Shown: positions 60,010-64,000 of the stretch, one piece after another
Numbering within the stretch: position 1 is the stretch's first letter
How the letters are laid out: every line of letters starts with the position of its first letter
Origin: Deltaproteobacteria bacterium
GTDB lineage: Bacteria > Myxococcota_A > Polyangia > Nannocystales > Nannocystaceae
NCBI GenBank assembly: GCA_003696955.1
Contig: RFGU01000194.1
Coordinates: 1-64,000, forward strand
Direction: 5' to 3'
Length of the DNA stretch: 64,000 nucleotides
The notes under the pieces: model-generated
Database searches by the model: none
The model's input: only the letters and a program-made list of their open reading frames with translations
Told to the model about the DNA's origin: nothing
Position numbers and translations under genes: made by a program

Positions 60010-62202
60010 CTAGGGGGAAGGTGGTGTGGCCGGCGCGTCGACCGGGGCCGCGTCCGGCTGCTTGGCGGGCGGCTTGGCCTGGGCGACGAACCGCTTGGCC
60101 TCCGCGTTGTTGGGATCGACTCCGAGCACGCGCTCGTAGAGCCGAAGCGCCCGCTCCTTCTGCCCCATCTTGGCCGCCAATCGGGCTGCCCCGAGCAGGG
60201 CCGTGCGGTGCTTGGGGGAACGTCGGAGCGCCCGGTCGTAGTACCCCTGGGCGACGGCCCCCCTACCGAGGGCTGCATTGCCCTTGGCCAGGCACACCAG
60301 CACGTCGAGATCCCCGGGCCTCCGGTCGAAGGCCCGCAGGAGCAACTCGATGCCCTTGCGGGCCTGGCCCCGATCCACGAGGTCGCAGCCCCGCTCGATG
60401 AGGCGATCCGTACTCATGCCGGAACCGCCCGGCGCCCCCTTCTTCGGCGCCGTCGTGGACGCTTCCGTCGGCGGTGCCGGCGCGTCGGGCTCGGCGGTAG
60501 CGCCCGACGTCCCGGAAGGTGGCCCCTCGGCTTCCTGGGCGCCGGTCCCCGCGCCCGAGGTGCCAGCCGGCGCGCCGCCGAGGATCCTTTCGAGCAGGGG
60601 GTGGGATGGGGAGACGGCCCGGGCCGCTTCGAGGGCGGCGCGCGCCCCCGCCTCGTCCCCGGCCCGCCGCATCGCAAGGGACAGGACCAACTGGCTGAAG
60701 AGATCGTCGTGGCCGTCTCGAAGGGCCGCGATGGTGCCCGGCGGCACGGGCGCCTTCGGATCCCGCCACAGGGGCGCCGCTCGTACCCACGGCGCGAGAA
60801 CGTCGCGCTCGCCCCCCGGCAAGAGCGGGAGCACCTCCTCCGGGCCGCGCCCGGTTGCGAGGCGTACGAGGGCGCGCGTACGGCGAAGCGCGTCGCGGTC
60901 CGGCACCTGCTCCACGTCCACCCGACCGAGAATCTCCGCCGCCTGTCGAGCGAGCTGGTCGCCTTCCTCCGCCATCGATGGCTCGTTCGCCAGGGCCGCG
61001 CCCACCTGGGCCGCGAGGGCCCGCATGGCCAGAAGCCGCGCCTGGGCGACCTGCACGGCCGCCTTCTCGGCGGCCGAAAGTCCCCCCTCGTCGAGCCGTG
61101 CTTGCAGTGCCGCTTCCGTGCGTCCCACGCCCGCGGGGTCGAGGGTCTCGAGGACGGCATCGACCTCGGCAAGTTCGGGGACGTCGACCCGTCCCGCCGC
61201 CTTCGGGCGGACCATGTCGGCGATACGCCCGGCCTGCTCGAACACGACGCTGCGCACGGCGGGCACGCCGAACACCAGCCCGGCAGCCCCGAGGGTCCCG
61301 ACCAGGGCCCACAGGATCGGGCGGCTGCGCCGTCGCCTGCGGCGGCCCCCGAAGTTCTCGTAGTCCTCGATGGACTCGCCGGCCAGGGAACCTGCGGCCC
61401 AGGACGCCGACGCGGTCGTCGATCCGGGGACGTCCACCCGTTGCGAGTCGGCCAGGCCCATCTCGCGCATGATGCTGCTGGGCCTGCGCCGGGACGGCGA
61501 GGAGGGAGATTCGGTCCCGGCGGCGGACGACGGCTCGGCCGGCGGCGCAGGCGGCGGCCCAGGTGGCCCCGGCGGGGCGGCGGGGCGATTCGTAGGCGCC
61601 ATGGGTGCCCCGCCGAGGATCTCCGGCCGTGGGGTGATCGCCGGTTGGGTGGGTGCGTGGGCCTCGGGGTCGTCGTAGGTCATGGTGTGGCCTACGCGGG
61701 GGGGCGTCGGGGAAGGACCGCCCGCGATGGCCACGGGGCCACTGCCTGGCTTGGCCATGGAGGAGACCGCGTCGAGCATCGACGCAGCTCCCGGGCGCAC
61801 GTCGGAGGCTTCGCTACCGAAGTCCGGTGGAGGACCGAGTTCGGCCGCCGAACGCTCCGCAGGTGGCGCGACCGGCTCCACGAGCCGTGGCCCCGCCCCG
61901 AAGATCCCGGCAAGCTCCGGCATGTCGCCCACCCGCAGCCAATGCTGGCCCGTGCGCGAGATCCGGTCGTCGGGGTGCAGGCGGCCCTCCTCGGCCCACT
62001 GGCGCAAGGTGGCGAGATCGGGGGCCGTAAACAGCAGATCCTCGACCGTGCGGACCTGCCACGTTCCGCCCTCGCCGCCGTCCGGGGGGGCCACCGTGAA
62101 GACGTGGCCGCACACCGAGCACCGCAGCGACACCCCCTCGGGGCCGACTTGCTCGTCTTCGAGGGAAAACTCGGCGTGGCAGCTTGCGCAACGTACGATC
62201 AC
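60010..62202 (-). CDS. Zinc-ribbon / GYF-like / TPR membrane protein
   Basis: This encodes 730 residues. The N-terminus is an MJ0042-type zinc ribbon: C5-A-S-C8 and C28-S-V-C31. Residues about 46-95 (W-Q-V-R-T-V-E-D-L-L-F, W-A-E-E-G-R-L, H-W-L-R-V-G-D) resemble the GYF_2-type domain common in myxobacterial proteins. A long Pro/Ala-rich disordered stretch follows, then one membrane helix (about 290-317) and TPR hairpins to the end, split by a second Pro/Ser/Thr linker. Known myxobacterial proteins of this plan act in gliding or polarity, but no specific homologue is claimed. GTG 62202 with TAGGAT 16 nt upstream is the likely start. Confidence 0.8.
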   Translation of the reverse strand: MIVRCASCHAEFSLEDEQVGPEGVSLRCSVCGHVFTVAPPDGGEGGTWQVRTVEDLLFTAPDLATLRQWAEEGRLHPDDRISRTGQHWLRVGDMPELAGIFGAGPRLVEPVAPPAERSAAELGPPPDFGSEASDVRPGAASMLDAVSSMAKPGSGPVAIAGGPSPTPPRVGHTMTYDDPEAHAPTQPAITPRPEILGGAPMAPTNRPAAPPGPPGPPPAPPAEPSSAAGTESPSSPSRRRPSSIMREMGLADSQRVDVPGSTTASASWAAGSLAGESIEDYENFGGRRRRRRSRPILWALVGTLGAAGLVFGVPAVRSVVFEQAGRIADMVRPKAAGRVDVPELAEVDAVLETLDPAGVGRTEAALQARLDEGGLSAAEKAAVQVAQARLLAMRALAAQVGAALANEPSMAEEGDQLARQAAEILGRVDVEQVPDRDALRRTRALVRLATGRGPEEVLPLLPGGERDVLAPWVRAAPLWRDPKAPVPPGTIAALRDGHDDLFSQLVLSLAMRRAGDEAGARAALEAARAVSPSHPLLERILGGAPAGTSGAGTGAQEAEGPPSGTSGATAEPDAPAPPTEASTTAPKKGAPGGSGMSTDRLIERGCDLVDRGQARKGIELLLRAFDRRPGDLDVLVCLAKGNAALGRGAVAQGYYDRALRRSPKHRTALLGAARLAAKMGQKERALRLYERVLGVDPNNAEAKRFVAQAKPPAKQPDAAPVDAPATPPSP

Positions 62203-62290
62203 TGGTGTTCGGCCGCGGATCCTAGCACGAAAACCGGGATTTTCCGTGCAGCGGTCGATCCGGCCGCCATCGCGAACGTCCGCGGCTCCC

Positions 62291-62488
62291 CTATCCGTTC
62301 AGCCGCGCGACGATGCCGCCGACCAGGGCCGTGCAGGCGGCGGCCGCGAGCACCGTCCCGAACAGGCGCATGGGCAGACCGGCACGATGCACCGGCTCGA
62401 TCCCGCTCTCGGCGTGGCAGGTGGGGCACCGGGGGGTGTCTTCGTCCGAGGAGAACTCGGTATGGCAGCGGGCGCACCGGTACTTCAC
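62291..62488 (-). CDS. Small zinc-ribbon membrane protein
   Basis: This encodes 65 residues from GTG 62488. The first 25 residues form a zinc ribbon (Y-R-C-A-R-C-H-T-E-F and P-R-C-P-T-C), closely resembling the ribbon of the downstream 730-residue protein. One membrane helix follows (L-F-G-T-V-L-A-A-A-A-C-T-A-L-V-G-G). It looks like a stripped-down relative: ribbon plus anchor with no TPR. TACTTC 7 nt upstream may be its -10. Function unknown. Confidence 0.65.
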   Translation of the reverse strand: MKYRCARCHTEFSSDEDTPRCPTCHAESGIEPVHRAGLPMRLFGTVLAAAACTALVGGIVARLNG

Positions 62489-62549
62489 GCCAGGTGAAGT
62501 AGGCCGATGCGCCCGGATCGTCAAGGCCCCGGCCGAAGGCCACGGGCGT

Positions 62550-63125
62550 TCAGTCCTGGATCGCCGCCACCTTGCCGTCCTCGCCGAAGAGCACGATGAA
62601 CGTGTCGAAGCGGTTCTTCCAGTACTTCCAGCGGGGGCTCTTGGGGCTCGGGGTCTCGTGGGCCGGTGGCAGGCCGATGGCGATGGCCACGCCCTTCTTG
62701 GTCATGCCGACGAGGGCCTCGCCCCTCCGGATCCCCTCGCGGTCGCGCTCGGAAAGCCGCGACAGATCCGGGCACCTCTCGCCGAAGTACCGGGTCAGAT
62801 GGTCGAAGAAGGGCTCCCGGAGCGACTTGTGGGTGTAGTAGGTGTAGGTGCGACCGGTCTCGAGCACCGTGAACACCATGGCCTTCCTGGTGACCTTCTC
62901 CACCCGCACCTTCGTGCACACCGGGATCAGCCCGTCCTGTTGGAAGTTGGCCGCATAGAGGCGGGCACGCGCCTCGTCCGGATGCAGGTTCTTCGTGGTG
63001 ACCAGTTCGCGGCCCACCCAGGTCCGGGCGTCGCCACTGGCCATCGCGGTCGGAGACGCCGCCGAGAGGGCAAGGGCGGAAAGGGTCATTGCCGCCACGG
63101 TCTGCAGGAACGATCGTCGTTTCAT
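62550..63125 (-). CDS. Tat-exported BamE/SmpA-like protein
   Basis: This encodes 191 residues. The start ATG 63125 (second of two) is set by GGAGGG nine bases upstream. The signal has a twin-arginine motif, K-R-R-S-F-L-Q, with A-M-A cleavage near residue 30 and no lipobox Cys. The C-terminal 60 residues have the SmpA/OmlA pattern (G-E-A-L-V-G-M-T-K-K-G-V then I-G-L-P, and F-I-V-L-F-G-E-D-G-K-V). True BamE is a Sec lipoprotein in the BAM complex, so this is a soluble periplasmic relative. The middle (Y-T-Y-Y-T-H-K-S-L) is not recognised. It lies downstream of dnaK on the same strand. Confidence 0.75.
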   Translation of the reverse strand: MKRRSFLQTVAAMTLSALALSAASPTAMASGDARTWVGRELVTTKNLHPDEARARLYAANFQQDGLIPVCTKVRVEKVTRKAMVFTVLETGRTYTYYTHKSLREPFFDHLTRYFGERCPDLSRLSERDREGIRRGEALVGMTKKGVAIAIGLPPAHETPSPKSPRWKYWKNRFDTFIVLFGEDGKVAAIQD

Positions 63126-63249
63126 GGTCATGGTCCCTCCTGGTGAGCGCCCGAGGGCGCCACGGACCCAAAGACGCTAGCAGCGCCGCACGGCTTCACC
63201 GAAGCGCCGGGCGGTCCGTGGTGATCTCGGTCACGGCCCCGCAAGCGGC

Positions 63250-63282
63250 GCGAGCGAAGGCCCATCGTGGACCTTCGCTCGC
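63250..63282 (-). terminator. Strong hairpin downstream of dnaK
   Basis: A perfect 11-bp inverted repeat, GCGAGCGAAGG and CCTTCGCTCGC, with an 11-nt loop, begins 20 bp after the dnaK stop. No T-run follows on the minus strand. It probably ends or stabilises the dnaK transcript. Confidence 0.6.
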
Positions 63283-63302
63283 CGCACGTCACGGTGAGAC
63301 CG

Positions 63303-64000
63303 TCAGTTCTTCTCCTCGAACTCGGCGTCGATCACGTCGTCGCCACCACCACCGCTCGCGGATCCGGCATCGGCCCCTGCCGACGGTCCCTCGGCCCCGG
63401 GCTGGGCGCCCTCGGCACCTCCCTGGGCCTGGCCGTACATGGCCTGCCCCACCTTGCTCGACACCTCGGACAGGCGGTTCTTGGCCGCCGACACCCGTGC
63501 CGGATCCTGGGACTCCACGGCCTCCTTGGCGTCGCGGACCGCCTGTTCCACCTCGCCGCGCAGGTCCGCCGGGATCTTGTCCCCGTGCTCCTCGAGGAGC
63601 TTCTCGGTCTGCAGCGCCATGGCCTCGAGGGCGTTTCGCTCCTCGATCTCCTGCTTGCGCCGCCGGTCCTCCTCCTCGTGCTTCTTGGCCTCCTCGACCA
63701 TCCGTTGGATCTCCTCCTCGGACAGTCCGGAGTTGGCCGTGATGGTGATCTTCTGCTCCTTGCCCGTGGCCTTGTCCTTGGCGGAGACGTGCACGATGCC
63801 GTTGGCGTCGATGTCGAACGTCACCTCGATCTGGGGCACGCCACGCGGTGCCGGTGGGATGCCCGTCAAGCTGAACTTGCCGAGGGTCCGGTTGTCCTTG
63901 GCCATGGCGCGCTCGCCCTGCAGCACGTGGACCTCCACCGAGCTCTGGTTGTCAGCGGCCGTGGTGAAGATCTCGGACTTGCGCGTGGGGATCGTGGTGT
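63303..64000 (-). CDS. dnaK: Chaperone DnaK, C-terminal part (runs off the window)
   Basis: The frame is open from the right edge to TGA at 63303-63305, giving the last 231 or so residues. It starts in the substrate-binding beta domain ([38 protein letters not shown]), continues through the alpha-helical lid, and ends in the Gly/Ala-rich disordered tail with [10 protein letters not shown]. This is the canonical Hsp70 end, so it is the housekeeping chaperone. The N-terminal ATPase half lies beyond position 64000. No dnaJ or grpE follows it inside the window. Confidence 0.97.
   Translation of the reverse strand, partial: TTIPTRKSEIFTTAADNQSSVEVHVLQGERAMAKDNRTLGKFSLTGIPPAPRGVPQIEVTFDIDANGIVHVSAKDKATGKEQKITITANSGLSEEEIQRMVEEAKKHEEEDRRRKQEIEERNALEAMALQTEKLLEEHGDKIPADLRGEVEQAVRDAKEAVESQDPARVSAAKNRLSEVSSKVGQAMYGQAQGGAEGAQPGAEGPSAGADAGSASGGGGDDVIDAEFEEKN

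Noticed and set aside
1-64000. Prophage, insertion sequence, integron, CRISPR array or toxin-antitoxin module
   Set aside because: No transposase, integrase, Cas or phage structural motifs, no regularly spaced direct repeats, and codon use and GC look even throughout.

Overview
The window is about 64 kb of very GC-rich DNA (roughly 70% by eye) packed with chromosomal genes on both strands. The content points to a member of the Myxococcota, probably a Nannocystaceae/Polyangia-type bacterium. Signs are secreted lipoproteins with Thr/Gly-rich linkers followed by DUF4215 Cys modules and FG-GAP propellers, MopE-type CDG-DNDCDG repeats, an IgGFc-binding-type lipoprotein, many TPR proteins (one of about 3,560 residues), DUF507, and a kinase-like protein that has lost its catalytic motifs. 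This assignment is inferred from gene families only; there is no 16S rRNA gene here. I see no phage, IS element, integrase, CRISPR array or rRNA. No gene-free stretch exceeds 300 bases; the largest gaps are about 120-170 bp (4270-4394, 14730-14856, 18595-18735, 25262-25384, 63132-63302).

Layout. 1-3.7 kb: end of an unknown gene, a putative lipoprotein and a helical-repeat/pseudokinase protein, joined by ATGA overlaps. 3.7-6.3 kb: a TetR regulator divergent from a DUF2723 membrane glycosyltransferase-like protein. 6.4-9.9 kb: two paralogous surface lipoproteins and an M15/DUF882 peptidoglycan peptidase. 10-13.5 kb: a Nudix hydrolase divergent from DUF507, an ETF-like protein and an ATP-grasp protein. 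13.5-17.7 kb: a CCA-adding/poly(A) polymerase, then an envelope cluster (secreted Cys protein, SH3-barrel protein, DUF4266, DUF3570). 17.7-25.3 kb: TPR lipoprotein, then polA / AI-2E permease / lapB / lapA-like joined by three 4-bp overlaps, then a MopE-type lipoprotein. 25.4-36.1 kb: the giant TPR gene. 36-42.6 kb: SpoU methyltransferase, LpoA-like lipoprotein, TPR-zincin-like protein, small lipoprotein, second DUF2723 protein. 42.6-45.8 kb: ribF, a small gene, dapA, dapB. 45.9-51.8 kb: CoA-transferase and alanine-dehydrogenase-like pair, a flippase, nadE and a Nudix protein. 51.8-58.2 kb: DUF924, tRNA-Gly(CCC), TPR membrane protein, RluA-type pseudouridine synthase, YfaP-like lipoprotein, PpiC isomerase, miaB, GroES-like. 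58.2-64 kb: IgGFc-binding-type lipoprotein, zinc-ribbon/TPR proteins, a Tat-exported BamE-like protein, and the 3' end of dnaK.

How the genes fit together. Housekeeping pieces (polA, pcnB/cca, miaB, spoU, rluA, nadE, ribF, dapAB, dnaK) are interleaved with cell-envelope functions (LapA/B, LpoA-like, PpiC, DUF882, BamE-like, OMP-like proteins, DUF2723 enzymes, a flippase) and surface-exposed accessory lipoproteins.

The most interesting signal is regulatory. In at least eleven places a TANNNT hexamer lies exactly 6-8 nt upstream of a start codon, usually 7, and four more lie 10-12 nt upstream. That is what is expected if a -10 element places transcription start on the start codon. Many first-of-operon genes here therefore appear to give leaderless mRNAs, while a second class has clear Shine-Dalgarno sequences. 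Other leads are the overlapping envelope cluster at 14.9-17.7 kb, the uncharacterised DUF507/ETF-like/ATP-grasp cassette at 10.5-13.5 kb, and several enzymes that keep their fold signature but have lost key catalytic residues (PolA proofreading domain, alanine-dehydrogenase-like protein, zincin-like protein, pseudokinase).
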